Below, piece after piece: positions 46,301 to 54,103 of a stretch of 64,000 nt of DNA; position 1 is the first letter of the stretch; each line of letters opens with the position of its first letter. The notes under the pieces are model-generated. The model made no database searches. It was not told where the DNA came from and saw only the letters and a list, made by a program, of their open reading frames with translations. This stretch comes from Streptomyces sp. SCSIO 30461. GTDB taxonomy: Bacteria > Actinomycetota > Actinomycetes > Streptomycetales > Streptomycetaceae. The DNA is taken from NCBI RefSeq assembly GCF_037023745.1, contig NZ_CP146101.1, positions 6,650,001 to 6,714,000 on the forward strand, read 5' to 3'. A program made the translations under genes and the position numbers.

Positions 46301-47104
46301 CGCCGGCTGCGCTGTATTCGCCTTCCCTGCCGAGTCCCACATCTGCGCCGGCGGAGCGCGGAAGACGGTCCTGCCGTCCGCGTCGACCGCGGCCAGATTG
46401 CCCGCCGCGCCCTTGCGGACCGACAGCCCTCGAGACGTGAGCCCGAAGGTCAGCTTCCTCAGCTTCGGGTTGGCCGCCGCCTCAGGCGTCTTGACGACGA
46501 GCACATGCTGGAAACTCTCCGGCGTAGCCGTGACCTTCAGGTCCACATCCGGCAGCACCTCCTGGTACAGCGCGCTCGCACCGTCCAACTCCGGCACCGG
46601 AAGCTTCCCCGGCCAGTCCAGCTCCAACGACCGGCCCGCGTCGGCAATCGACACCAGCGGACTCTCGTCCCCACCACCGGAAAGCGCCATCTGGGCAGTG
46701 GCCGCCTTCGGCGCCACCGTTCCATCCGGACGCCGGATCAGCGTGGCGTCCGGCGCCTGCCAACCCCCACCGGGCTTGGCCACCCGCACCGGAACCGCCG
46801 ACTCCTCCAAAGTGAACGTGAAACCATCCGGGTTGGCGTACACAGTCGAACGCTCCGACCGCTCACCGGCGACCTCGACCCGCTCCCCTGACTCCCTGGC
46901 CTCGGCAAGCGCCGTCCGCCCCTCGGCCTGCTGTACGCCCCCAGACAACCCAGCCCGCGCACCCGATATCGAGCCCTGAGCTGCCTGAGCGACAGGCGCC
47001 GGAAGCACCACCGCGGCCAACAACGCCGAAACCGCCAAAGCGGCAGCACCAACCAACTGCCTCCGGGCACACTGAAGCGCCCTCCCCGTCCCCAAAATCC
47101 CCAC
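43301..47104 (-). CDS. Secreted LamG/DNRLRE-domain protein, partner of the Rhs toxin
   Basis: The 1,267-residue protein has a signal peptide (residues ~1-42, ending APVAQAAQG). It has a beta-rich DNRLRE-like region at ~350-520 with paired cysteines (GKCGTWGVYSCGPGYVQRLY), Fn3-like segments, then a LamG jellyroll from ~798 (VGRWHFDEASGPAVDSATAG) and a second LamG-like unit at ~1040-1250. Such proteins commonly precede Rhs toxins in Streptomyces, and probably act as surface or carbohydrate-binding companions. Start GTG 47104. No catalytic motif seen. Confidence 0.82.
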   Translation of the reverse strand: MGILGTGRALQCARRQLVGAAALAVSALLAAVVLPAPVAQAAQGSISGARAGLSGGVQQAEGRTALAEARESGERVEVAGERSERSTVYANPDGFTFTLEESAVPVRVAKPGGGWQAPDATLIRRPDGTVAPKAATAQMALSGGGDESPLVSIADAGRSLELDWPGKLPVPELDGASALYQEVLPDVDLKVTATPESFQHVLVVKTPEAAANPKLRKLTFGLTSRGLSVRKGAAGNLAAVDADGRTVFRAPPAQMWDSAGKANTAQPAIAQRKSPLLLNSAGSGSIASVMRSGAPADEAEVAESGKGLEPGQGDKVVRMDVELGKEALTVVPDADMLAETPASAFPLFIDPTVTWGESERTLLRSDGYESYNWSNGDDGLGKGVGKCGTWGVYSCGPGYVQRLYFEFSPESLKGKNVLDATFRVTEPWAFQCDPRWVDLVRTNNISSSTTWSSRPGRLDLMGDRHVSAGRGSQCDPDSPDAPIEFNDNPDESDENLTPTVKSFAAGKFSRLTLEVRAHDESDTSAWKRFKNDAVLAVDYVGLPALPVEVGLVAGSGLVCSTNENDPAVVSDPTPLVTGKPKTASGGSVGANLRIRWRTDRWNGSFWVTAHTDVDGPTSGYVGNLVKQSKSLPTLFEGSKYRLKALTMSYYEDGSNRLNTGYTTPCYFTVDTTAPKAPKITVGSPYTECTPNACAAGGSPGKPGTFTFKPADGDTTNVAYQYRLTESAAWSDAKKTCHSNLPASECAVLPPTSGFVIGWQAAITPDRSGTHRLYVRAKDEVGRWGAQEVVDFLVAAGEGPVGRWHFDEASGPAVDSATAGGASRHDATLGGSAVRDNRGRRGLLTHDANGAPLKSPVTDRGLLLDGSGAYAATSGPVLETRSAYTVSAWARLGSNAQDGIVLSQDGANYSSFLLWYAKSTGKWAFGVKGTDEETSKAYSIVQSTAPAVVNTWTHLAASYDPTAKEVRFYVNGALQSTRDVPGSWPSSGPLHLGRHLWAGNRSTAFNGSIDEVAAWQRKLSDTEIADEAKLLTSEDFAGAELVADWSAAGASGTTIADTTSGYGRKLTLSGGAAVKDGEIVLDGVDDTATATGPVVDDTGSFTVTTLAAVDGAALAKKDVGYTGQVLGQRTADGSAWGLWYQLTGKDTVLDEETFEERTVPVGKWHFGRLNTDGTFSSVVSDEVAALDSPARLTGVYDSLNKTISLHLGYNQNGGDQVFTAKTGSGDFAIGKGFTSGGWKHYLPARIAEVRLWAGAMASEKQIETRVGD

Positions 47105-47469
47105 CCCACGGTCACCTGCTGGTCACAAAGAGAGTCGAGTCAACGCCACACCCACACCACCGTCAAGAGTCGACAAGACCACTCGCCCTGCGACGCGAAC
47201 CAGCCCTCATAACGTTGAGCAAGGGCCGAATCGAAGAAAACCGACACACCTAGCCAACAATCCGCCAGCTTGCCCCTTTTGCTAGAACAGCAAAGCAACT
47301 ACCGGAGGAGTCCAGTCCGGTTCAATTACTCGCCGCGAGCAAACCAAGGTGCTTCAGTGACACAAGTCACTTGCAGAGGATGGTGCGGGTTCCATTCGTC
47401 CAACCTCTCCGATCACGGATCGCGCCTTCAAAACCAACGGCCACACCCCTTGCCCATCGAGATCCACCT
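47105..47469. other. Intergenic region upstream of the LamG gene
   Basis: About 365 bp of lower-GC DNA with no supported gene. It probably holds the promoter for the LamG-Rhs-immunity group, and its right edge is the truncation point of a methyltransferase gene. Confidence 0.5.
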
Positions 47470-47997
47470 TCAAACCACCCACGTGACCTCGCCGGCCAGC
47501 AGTTCCGGTGACAGACCCGCACTGACGGTGTAGTCCTGCATCAAGGAGTAGCGGGAGATCCCCGCGGCTGCTACCAGACCGCCCGGTACCGCGACCCGGC
47601 GAGCCTCCCGGAGGGCCCTGAGGCGGTCAGCGCGATCCGCCAAGTGGTACAGCGGTCCCAGGAGGAGCACTGCGTCAAAGCTGTGGGAGGGAAGGGTCAG
47701 GTCGCGGGCATCCCCGAGCTCAGCCGAACACGTCGGTGCGTGCGCGCGGGCCTGTTCCACGTGCTTCGGCACAGGGTCCACGAGCAGCACCTCGTAGCCA
47801 TCCTCGGATAGCCATCGGGCGTGTGTCCCTGGGCCGCCGCCCACATCCAGCACACGGGCCGGCGCCGGAGGTAAGCGCCTGCGCAGCAGCTCCCGGGTCC
47901 GTTCGAACTCCAGGCGGCCCGCCGCGGTAGCGTGCAGCCGGGACGCCTCGTCGTACTCGGTGTAGAAGGCGGTGATCCGCTCATCCATGCTCGTCAT
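47470..47997 (-). pseudogene. Class I SAM methyltransferase, 3'-truncated
   Basis: From ATG 47997 (MTSMDERITAFYTEYDEASR), the 175-residue product has motif I VLDVGGGPGTHARWL, the acidic motif II LLVDP and motif IV VLLLGPLYHL. It stops at SPELLAGEVTWVV, at roughly two-thirds of the usual 260-270 residues, so the C-terminal substrate-binding part is missing. The long N-terminal extension in the open frame to 48534 is antisense to the neighbouring acetyltransferase and is not real. Confidence 0.72.
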
Positions 47998-48055
47998 GCC
48001 TGGCGAGCGTAGGGCTCGGCGAAACGGCCTGTCACCCAGATATCCATGGCTCTGA

Positions 48056-48772
48056 CGTTGTTTCAGCGCAAGACGCTTCTTCGGTCGGCTGGAACGGGCG
48101 GGCGAGGTTCGCGCGGCCTTCTTCCGGACCCCACCGCGCCGTCTGTACCTCACGCCCCTCACTCCTGAGGAGGCCGACACCCTCGCCGCCCGCCTGGCTG
48201 GTCTCGGTGACCTTCTCCCCGGCGTCAGCGCGGACCACGACACGGCCACCGCTTTCACCGCGGCCTGGCAACGGCACACGGGGGCGACGCCGACGCTCCA
48301 CAAGCGGGAGCGCCTGTATCGCCTCGGCACGCTCGCATCACCACGGCCGGCCCCAGAGGGCCGGGGTCGAGTCGCGGGCGAGCAGGATCGCGAGCAACTC
48401 ATGCTCTGGCACAGCGAGTTTGTCGCCGCCATCGGCGGATCCTCCTCTGCGGATGCCGGCTCCTGGGCCGACACACGTATCGCCTCCGGACGCGTCACGT
48501 TCTGGGAGGCCCCAGACGGCACCTTGGTCTCCATGGCGGGTATGACCCCGATAGTCGCTGGCCAGATCCGGGTGACCCCCGTCTACACCCCCGCCCATTT
48601 GCGCGGTCGCGGTTACGCGGGCGCCGCGACGGTCGAGGTGAGTCGGGCCGCGTTGGCCGCAGGTGCGGCGGAGGTTCTGCTGTTCGCGGACCTGGCCAAC
48701 CTCACCAGCAACGGCCTCTATCAGCGGATCGGGTACCGCCCGGTCACCGATTTCGCGGTGTACGACTTCTAG
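48056..48772 (+). pseudogene. GNAT acetyltransferase, 5'-truncated
   Basis: The frame is open from just after TGA 48053-48055. Readable family sequence begins near 48077 (FFGRLERAGEVRAAFFRTPP) and runs through FTAAWQRHTGATPTLHKRER and LYRLGTL to the acetyl-CoA loop YTPAHLRGRGYAGAATVEV and LYQRIGYRPV at the end. No start codon with a ribosome site precedes the conserved part; ATG 48401 would omit the first half. About 50-70 N-terminal residues appear lost at the junction with the methyltransferase relic. Confidence 0.65.
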
Positions 48773-48871
48773 ACTCGCGGGCGCCACCACGAGAGGTAGA
48801 GCCGTTGGTCGTCGCGGCCGAGCTGTGTCAGCTGCAGCGGGCGGGTAGCGCCTACTCGCCCGTGGAGCCGA

Positions 48872-48902
48872 CCTCTCTCCCGGTGGTTCAGGGGGAGAGA
48901 GG
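48872..48902. terminator. Hairpin between convergent acetyltransferase relic and YrdC gene
   Basis: CCTCTCTCCC at 48872-48881 pairs with GGGAGAGAGG at 48893-48902 around an 11-base loop. It lies nine bases past the YrdC stop, so it likely ends the nine-gene operon. Confidence 0.75.
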
Positions 48903-48910
48903 CCAGGTCG

Positions 48911-49561
48911 TCAGGCGGTCCGAATCTCGGTGCCGAGCACCGCCGAGAGGGCACGCTGGTGGACGAGCCCCGTGCGCACCAGGCTGGTCTCTGGGGTGAA
49001 GCAGTCGACGATGGTCATGTGGTTCGCCGCCGGGCACACTCCGCCGTCGACGATGAAGTCGGCTTCCAGGCCGGAGTCGGCCAGGAAGGCGTGGACCTGG
49101 TCGATGGTGATGGCTGGGCCGGGGTCGCTCGGGCTGGCGTCCCCGGAGATGTTCGCTGTAGTGGCCGCGAGAGGGACTTTCACCGCCAACGCGAGGTTCC
49201 CAAGGGTGCCGGGGGCGATGGTGACCAGGGCGGGTGATCCGACGGTCGAGTGCTGGGTGGCGTCTTCCGGGTTCTTCCACGGCAGCAGTAGTGCGAGATC
49301 ACCGGGCCAGAAGGCCGAGGCGAGTCGCTTGGCCTCCGGGCTGAGGACGAAGAGGTCCTTGCAGGCGGCGATGGAGGGGGCTACGTAGGCGAGGGGCTTG
49401 CCGCTCGGGCGTCGCTTGCCCGTGATGATGTCGTCGCACGCCTGCGCGTTGCTCGCGTCGGCGCAGACCATGTACCAGCGCCCGGTTGGGACGATGACGA
49501 GTCCTCCGCGCTCGATCGCCTGTGCTGCGGCTTCGAGGTCTTCGGATCCGATGACACGCAT
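48911..49561 (-). CDS. YrdC/Sua5-domain protein, probably a pathway carbamoyl-adenylate (TC-AMP-type) enzyme
   Basis: The 216-residue protein has the two YrdC signatures: KRRPSGKPL (49-57) and TTANISG (134-140), the ATP and threonine/bicarbonate-site loops. The housekeeping relatives make threonylcarbamoyl-AMP for tRNA t6A. Here it is the last gene of an accessory biosynthesis-like operon, so activation of another amine as a carbamoyl-adenylate, or supply to a carbamoyltransferase, is possible. Start ATG 49561, three bases after the PhyH-family stop. The lack of any Sua5 C-terminal domain fits the TsaC type. Confidence 0.83.
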   Translation of the reverse strand: MRVIGSEDLEAAAQAIERGGLVIVPTGRWYMVCADASNAQACDDIITGKRRPSGKPLAYVAPSIAACKDLFVLSPEAKRLASAFWPGDLALLLPWKNPEDATQHSTVGSPALVTIAPGTLGNLALAVKVPLAATTANISGDASPSDPGPAITIDQVHAFLADSGLEADFIVDGGVCPAANHMTIVDCFTPETSLVRTGLVHQRALSAVLGTEIRTA

Positions 49562-49564
49562 GGG

Positions 49565-50329
49565 CTACTCCATTTCGAGGATGGGCTGGGGGATGGCGGT
49601 GAGAGGTGGGTAGTCGAGCCACGGATCGCGCAGGGCTTCGAGGCGGCGGCGCGGGTGGTCCGGGTGGGAGAGGCGGAAGTAGGCCATCACCCTGGGAAAC
49701 GGCGTGAGGTTCCGTCCGACCGAGTGCGGGATGAGGTGGTGCATGAGGAGTACGTCGCCCGGGGAGCCGAGCAGAGGCACGCCCTGCTGTTGGTCGATCT
49801 CCGGCGGCACCTGTTCCGTCATGCCGAGGGACCACTGGGTTCGGAACCAGTCCGTCATGGTGCGGTGTCCACCCGGCTGGTAGTGCAGCGCGCCGTCCTG
49901 AGCACTGCTTACGTTGGACAGCACGACACCAACGAGGAGCGAGAAGGTGCGCAGTTCCCGCGGATCGAGGTGGGGGCAGGAGACCCCGTCCACGTGCATC
50001 GCCTTCTCCGGCTGCATGCCTGGGAACTCCGACTCGGGCACACGGATCTGGATCTGGGCGCTGGCGACGGGGAGAGTGTCCCCGAGGAGGTCGGTGGTGA
50101 GTTCGGCGGCCTCCGTGTCCCTGTACAGGGCAAGGATGTCGGGATGGCTCTCGAGTTCGGGGGCGAATGTGCGCTGGTTGTAGGCCGGGATGTCGCTGGG
50201 CTTCAGGTCGCGGTACCAGGTATCGATCAGGGAAGTGGCGCGGTGGACGAGCTCGGAGGCGATAAGCCCACGGCGTATGACCACGCCGTCCCGTTTGAAC
50301 GCGTCCTTCTCTTCAGATGTGAGGGGCAT
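49565..50329 (-). CDS. PhyH-family Fe(II)/2-oxoglutarate dioxygenase
   Basis: The 254-residue protein is typical in size. The iron ligands are His112 and Asp114 (MHVDGV) and His202 (IPHSVGRN, with Arg206 for 2-oxoglutarate). The double-stranded beta-helix strands AQIQIRVPE and SPGDVLLMHH are present. It should hydroxylate, desaturate or cyclise a small molecule. The start overlaps the creatininase-family stop by 17 bases. Likely a tailoring step of the operon product. Confidence 0.86.
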   Translation of the reverse strand: MPLTSEEKDAFKRDGVVIRRGLIASELVHRATSLIDTWYRDLKPSDIPAYNQRTFAPELESHPDILALYRDTEAAELTTDLLGDTLPVASAQIQIRVPESEFPGMQPEKAMHVDGVSCPHLDPRELRTFSLLVGVVLSNVSSAQDGALHYQPGGHRTMTDWFRTQWSLGMTEQVPPEIDQQQGVPLLGSPGDVLLMHHLIPHSVGRNLTPFPRVMAYFRLSHPDHPRRRLEALRDPWLDYPPLTAIPQPILEME

Positions 50330-51152
50330 GCTGTCTCCGTAAGGTCTCTGACGTCCTGGGGGACGTGGCCGTGACGATGCGGTCGAGTACGTGCGTGCTG
50401 GCGTCGAGCGCCGCGGAGAGGAGCTGCCTACCGACTTCTGGGGTGGCCTTTCTCGGATCGCCGCCTATGACGCCGCCTGTGGAGAGTGCAGGGTCGTCGG
50501 AGGTCCAGGGCCAGGTGACGCCGCGGTCGAGTGCGAGGCGGCCGATCGTCCGTCGCTGGCCGGGGTCGGGGAACGACTCGTTCGGTAGGAGGTCCAGTCG
50601 GACGCGGTCCGGGTCGAGGGCGAGCATGAGGGCGGTCTCCAGCACTCCGGCGTGAACCTCGGGCAACTCGCTGTTGACCGGGACGCGGCCGACGGCGAGT
50701 GCGGCGGGGTGCAGCGCGCAGATGGTGACGCCGTGGGAGTGGCGGAGCTGGTGGACGGCAGCCTCCAGGACGCCGCGGTTGCCGCCGTGGCCGTTGATGA
50801 GGAGCACGGACTGGACGCACGTGGACCGGATGTACTCGGTGACGAGTGTGGTGATCAAGGTGGCGTACAAGTGGAGGTCCAGAGTGAGAGTCCCCGGCGT
50901 GCGGGCGTGCTCGGGCGACAGGCCGTAGGGGACGGCCGGTCCGACCCAGAGATCGTGCATTCCCAGAACATGGCCGGCCAGGCAGTGCGCGAAGTGCTCG
51001 GCGATGACGGTGTCGGTGTCCAGGGGCAGGTGTGGGCCGTGTTGTTCGACTGACCCGAGCGGCAGGCAGAGGACGGACCGTTCGCCGAGCTCGGCCGTCA
51101 CGCGGGGTGCGGTGAGCGCGGCGAACGCCCGTCTGGTGCTGTCGGTTGTCAC
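50313..51152 (-). CDS. Creatininase-family amidohydrolase (MftE-like family)
   Basis: The 279-residue protein contains LGSVEQHGPHLPLDTD (metal ligands Glu36, His38, Asp47), NGHGGN (His122) and HAGVLETALM (His167, Glu172), the two-metal centre of the creatininase family. Members hydrolyse cyclic amides, deformylate purine-like intermediates, or release peptides, as MftE in mycofactocin. Substrate unknown. GTG 51152 overlaps the methyltransferase stop (GTGA). Its company with a radical SAM gene is notable, but no precursor peptide was found. Confidence 0.85.
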   Translation of the reverse strand: MTTDSTRRAFAALTAPRVTAELGERSVLCLPLGSVEQHGPHLPLDTDTVIAEHFAHCLAGHVLGMHDLWVGPAVPYGLSPEHARTPGTLTLDLHLYATLITTLVTEYIRSTCVQSVLLINGHGGNRGVLEAAVHQLRHSHGVTICALHPAALAVGRVPVNSELPEVHAGVLETALMLALDPDRVRLDLLPNESFPDPGQRRTIGRLALDRGVTWPWTSDDPALSTGGVIGGDPRKATPEVGRQLLSAALDASTHVLDRIVTATSPRTSETLRRQHAPHI

Positions 51153-51946
51153 CTCCTGCTCCGCCGCCCGAAGCGGATCAGGAACTCGTTCTCCTCGGGG
51201 AAGGTGTCGTCCTCACTGAAGTCCGTGAGCCGCTCCTTGACCGTGGTCTCGAATTCCTGCAGGCGGTCGCCGAAGAGGTGGGGCGCGGCGAAGGAGGTGG
51301 AGTAGAGGTAGCCGAGGATGCTCTCGGTGGTCCAGGTGCGGTGGACAGGGATCCGGGCTTCTTCGACCTGGTCGAAGGGCGATTCCTCCATGATCTCGCT
51401 GTAGGGGCGGTTGTGGTGCTGGAAGGTGCCGGACCCGGCACGGCGCTCCTCACCCAGGAACGTCTTGATGACGTCCCGAACGGCCTCCTTCCAGGGGCTG
51501 GTCGACGTCCAGAAGCTGCTGTCGCCGAAGATGGCCACGACGCCGTCGGGTGCGACCTGGTCGTCCAAGCGGGCCAGTACGGCGGCCTGGTCGAGCCAGT
51601 GGAACGCGCGGCAGATCGTGACCAGGTCGGCCTTCCAGTCGGCGGGGGGCACGAAGTCCTCGGCGGTGCTCTCGATGAGCGACAGGCGTGTGCCTTCGGG
51701 GAGCTTCGGGCGCAGTGCCGATTCCGCCGCGGCGAGCATGTCGGCGTCGTTGTCGATGGCGATGATGTCGTCGAACCGGCCGAGCAACGCCTCGGCCACC
51801 AGTCCGGTTCCGGTGCCGACGTCCAGCAGGCGTCGTGGATCGTCGGTCCGGTGCGGGGTGGCCTGATCCAGGGCTGCGGCGACGTCTTCAGGGATGCCGG
51901 GGCGGAACTGGCGGTAGTAGCCGGCGGTTCCGGTGAACAAGCTCAT
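51149..51946 (-). CDS. Class I SAM-dependent methyltransferase
   Basis: 265 residues. Motif I is LLDVGTGTGLVAEAL (40-54), the acidic end of strand 2 is IAIDNDADML, and motif IV is LVTICRAFHWLDQ; these fit the Methyltransf_11-type family, whose members methylate small molecules. FHWLD at the active-site entry is common in this group. Coupled to HAD and creatininase-family genes by four-base overlaps on both sides. Confidence 0.86.
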   Translation of the reverse strand: MSLFTGTAGYYRQFRPGIPEDVAAALDQATPHRTDDPRRLLDVGTGTGLVAEALLGRFDDIIAIDNDADMLAAAESALRPKLPEGTRLSLIESTAEDFVPPADWKADLVTICRAFHWLDQAAVLARLDDQVAPDGVVAIFGDSSFWTSTSPWKEAVRDVIKTFLGEERRAGSGTFQHHNRPYSEIMEESPFDQVEEARIPVHRTWTTESILGYLYSTSFAAPHLFGDRLQEFETTVKERLTDFSEDDTFPEENEFLIRFGRRSRR

Positions 51947-52608
51947 GTGACGCTCCGTGGTGCGAGGTGCTGGATGTGGGCGGCTGCCGCCGCCAAGTCG
52001 TCGGCGACGAGCACACCGTGGTCAACGAGCAGGGACTCGTCGGGGACCTGCCTTCCGCGCGAGATCCACACGGCACGCGCCCCTACTTTGATGGCACCCA
52101 CGATGTCGCACGTCCAGTCGTCACCGATGTGGATCAGGCGATTTGGGTCGATGTTGAACTGGTCGGTCACGGCGTGGAAGGCGCGAGGGTCGGGCTTGGT
52201 GTGGCCGATGCGGCAGGACGGGAAGAAGTCGCTCACCCATGGGGAGAGGAGTGTGCGCATGCCGTCGGTGTCGGCGTCGACACAGGTCACGTTGGAGAGG
52301 GTGACGACGGTCGCCACGGCACTGATCCGGCGCAGGGCCTCGGTCGTACCGGGGTAGAGGCTGAACGGGGCCGGCGGCACATCGCGCGGGAATGTCTCCA
52401 TCGGCACCTGGATCGCTTCGCAGACCTCGTGCATGAGGGAGTCGGTCAAGGCCGGGCGGGTGTGGAGGCTGGACCGAAGGATCGCGCGGGTGCGTGCGGG
52501 AGGAAGCGGCGACGCCTCTACCAGCCGCATTGTCAGGCCGGGGCCGTCGGCCATGCCCAGGGTGCCCCCGACGTCTACCGAGACCAGCAGTTCGGGCCGT
52601 GTGGTCAC
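51943..52608 (-). CDS. HAD-superfamily hydrolase with altered motif I
   Basis: The 221-residue protein has a HAD core with a helical cap. Motif I is SVDVGGTLG: nucleophile Asp12 is kept but position +2, normally the general-acid Asp, is Gly14. Motif II is TLSNVT, motif III is KPDPRAF and motif IV is IGDDWTCD. Without the second aspartate it could be a slow phosphatase, or work as a dehalogenase/phosphonatase-like enzyme; the latter group also varies here. Couples with neighbours by ATGA overlaps. Confidence 0.82.
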   Translation of the reverse strand: MTTRPELLVSVDVGGTLGMADGPGLTMRLVEASPLPPARTRAILRSSLHTRPALTDSLMHEVCEAIQVPMETFPRDVPPAPFSLYPGTTEALRRISAVATVVTLSNVTCVDADTDGMRTLLSPWVSDFFPSCRIGHTKPDPRAFHAVTDQFNIDPNRLIHIGDDWTCDIVGAIKVGARAVWISRGRQVPDESLLVDHGVLVADDLAAAAAHIQHLAPRSVT

Positions 52609-53051
52609 TGGGTCCTCCCCGTGGTGGTCGGCAGCGCGGAGACGACGGCTTCGATTCGGGCCTGCCGGATGTCCGGGGTGGTGGATTCTGAGAGGAACGT
52701 GAGGACGTACCGCAACTCCGCTTCGTCGAGCGCGTCGAGTGATCGCCCTTCCTGGTTTGCGGCGCCGTCGAGGTCCGGTGGCACGCTGCGGGGACGCAAT
52801 CCGTGTGGCAGGCGTAGTCGGCCGTGCCAGTGCTCGCCGTCCGCTGGCGCCGGAAAACCGCTCGTGGGGCGCAGGACGGTGACGTCGTCCAGGGTCAGGA
52901 TGCGCACGGGGACGGACGAGTCCGCGATGTCGAGGCTTCCGGTGAGAAAGGTGTCGTGGCCGTCGAGTCGCCGCGACAGGCGGAGCAGGGGCCCTTCCGG
53001 ACTGTGGGCGACCGTGCCCTGGACGGGGACGGTCAGTGGGGCGCTGGGCAT
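52605..53051 (-). CDS. Unknown 148-residue protein of the operon
   Basis: ATG 53051 follows AAGGAG with good spacing and lies 19 bases inside the end of the enolase-family gene. The N-terminal half is beta-rich (TVPVQGTVAHS, GPLLRLSRRLDGHDTFLTGS, VRILTLDDVTVL), and the C-terminal part helical (ALDEAELRYVLTFLSES). I do not recognise a family. Its placement between enzymes with overlaps on both sides suggests an essential pathway role, such as a small binding or scaffold protein. The open frame extending to 53849 is antisense-type noise. Confidence 0.72.
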   Translation of the reverse strand: MPSAPLTVPVQGTVAHSPEGPLLRLSRRLDGHDTFLTGSLDIADSSVPVRILTLDDVTVLRPTSGFPAPADGEHWHGRLRLPHGLRPRSVPPDLDGAANQEGRSLDALDEAELRYVLTFLSESTTPDIRQARIEAVVSALPTTTGRTQ

Positions 53052-54103
53052 GCTGTGCTCCTTGGCGTAGTGCCGAGACCAGGGGTGTACGGCAGGCGGA
53101 TGCGGCCGATTTCGGGGCGGAGCGGCACCTCGTAGAGGCGTTGGCGCCCTGGCTCCCATCGCAGCCGGTACTCGACAGCCGGGACGGCGTTTGGATAGGC
53201 GGCGGCGAGGTGGAGGCCGGGCAGGAGCGAGCGGCCGTGCGGGTATACGGGTACGCCCTGGGCCTGAGCGGCTGGGATGATCTGTGCCGCTCGGGTCAGG
53301 CCGCCACATCCGACCGCGTCGAGAGTCAGTGCGCTGGGCCTTATGTAATGGATCAGTCCGGTGGGGTCCTCGTCGCAGTGCGCGCGTTCGCCGACCGCCA
53401 GCGGCAGCGACGTTGCCGCGAGGAGTTTGTAGGTGTCCGCGTCGTGACGCGGGAGCGGGTCCTCCAGCCACCGCAGGCAAGCGGGATCGACAGCCTGGGC
53501 GAATGCCAGCGCCACCGCCGGCGTCCAGGTGCCGACCGCGTCGACGGCTAGCGGTGTGCCGAGAGCCTCCGAGCAGCATTCGATGGCCTGGGCCATGCGG
53601 GTGGCCGCTTCCCGCGACGGAGCGGCCGGGTCGCGGCGGAGCCCCCACTTGGTGAAGCTCCAGCCGCCGGCCATGACGCCGGTCAGCACGTTCGGGCTGT
53701 TGATGCTGCTGAGGTCCTGTGTGAGCCAGGAGGCATACGCCGGGATAAGGGGCCGCAGGGACGCCCTGGTGAGGAGCTCGGCCACGCTGCGCTCGGCGAG
53801 GCGGCCGTGGAGGTCCCAGACGGCGCAGTCGACCGTGCCGACCGCCCATGAGGCAACCTCGGACGGATGCCTGCGAGCCGCAGCCCTCAGCTCGTCGAGC
53901 AGGCGAGCGTGGTCGGCGACCAGCGCGTCCTTCGTCTCGGGGGCCAGTACGTCGTTCACGTAGCGCCCCACGCGTTCCCCGACCGGGCCGTACCAGCCGA
54001 CTGCGTGCCCGGCGCGGACCGCGACGAAGAAGGTGTCATCTCCGGCTGCCGCGGGCTGCCTCGTCTGGACCACGTGGAGGTCCCGGATGGTCCACGAGGT
54101 CAT
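53033..54103 (-). CDS. Enolase-superfamily enzyme (mandelate racemase/muconate lactonising type)
   Basis: 356 residues. Metal ligands fit Asp188 (AVDAVGTW), Glu214 (WLEDPLP) and Glu239 (VGERAH). The His-Asp dyad fits Asp262 (LTLDAVGCGG) and His289 (VYPHG). The usual KxK at the second strand is Lys152-Trp-Gly154 (FTKWGLRRD), so one of the two lysines is replaced. The enzyme abstracts a proton next to a carboxylate and then dehydrates, racemises or eliminates. ATG 54103 overlaps the phosphoketolase-like stop (ATGA). Confidence 0.83.
   Translation of the reverse strand: MTSWTIRDLHVVQTRQPAAAGDDTFFVAVRAGHAVGWYGPVGERVGRYVNDVLAPETKDALVADHARLLDELRAAARRHPSEVASWAVGTVDCAVWDLHGRLAERSVAELLTRASLRPLIPAYASWLTQDLSSINSPNVLTGVMAGGWSFTKWGLRRDPAAPSREAATRMAQAIECCSEALGTPLAVDAVGTWTPAVALAFAQAVDPACLRWLEDPLPRHDADTYKLLAATSLPLAVGERAHCDEDPTGLIHYIRPSALTLDAVGCGGLTRAAQIIPAAQAQGVPVYPHGRSLLPGLHLAAAYPNAVPAVEYRLRWEPGRQRLYEVPLRPEIGRIRLPYTPGLGTTPRSTACPAPH

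Noticed and set aside
44396..46891. 831-codon plus-strand frame opposite the LamG gene
   Set aside because: Arg/Pro/His-rich shadow; the minus strand has a signal peptide and LamG domains.
47998..48534. Long N-terminal extension of the methyltransferase relic
   Set aside because: It is antisense to the truncated acetyltransferase, whose frame shows real GNAT motifs.
48911..49561. Housekeeping tRNA t6A gene (tsaC)
   Set aside because: The operon context is accessory and biosynthesis-like, so I call it a probable pathway paralogue; not excluded without the rest of the genome.
52605..53849. 414-codon version of the 148-aa operon protein
   Set aside because: The extra part overlaps the enolase-family gene in another frame and is R/P/H-rich noise; AAGGAG precedes ATG 53051.
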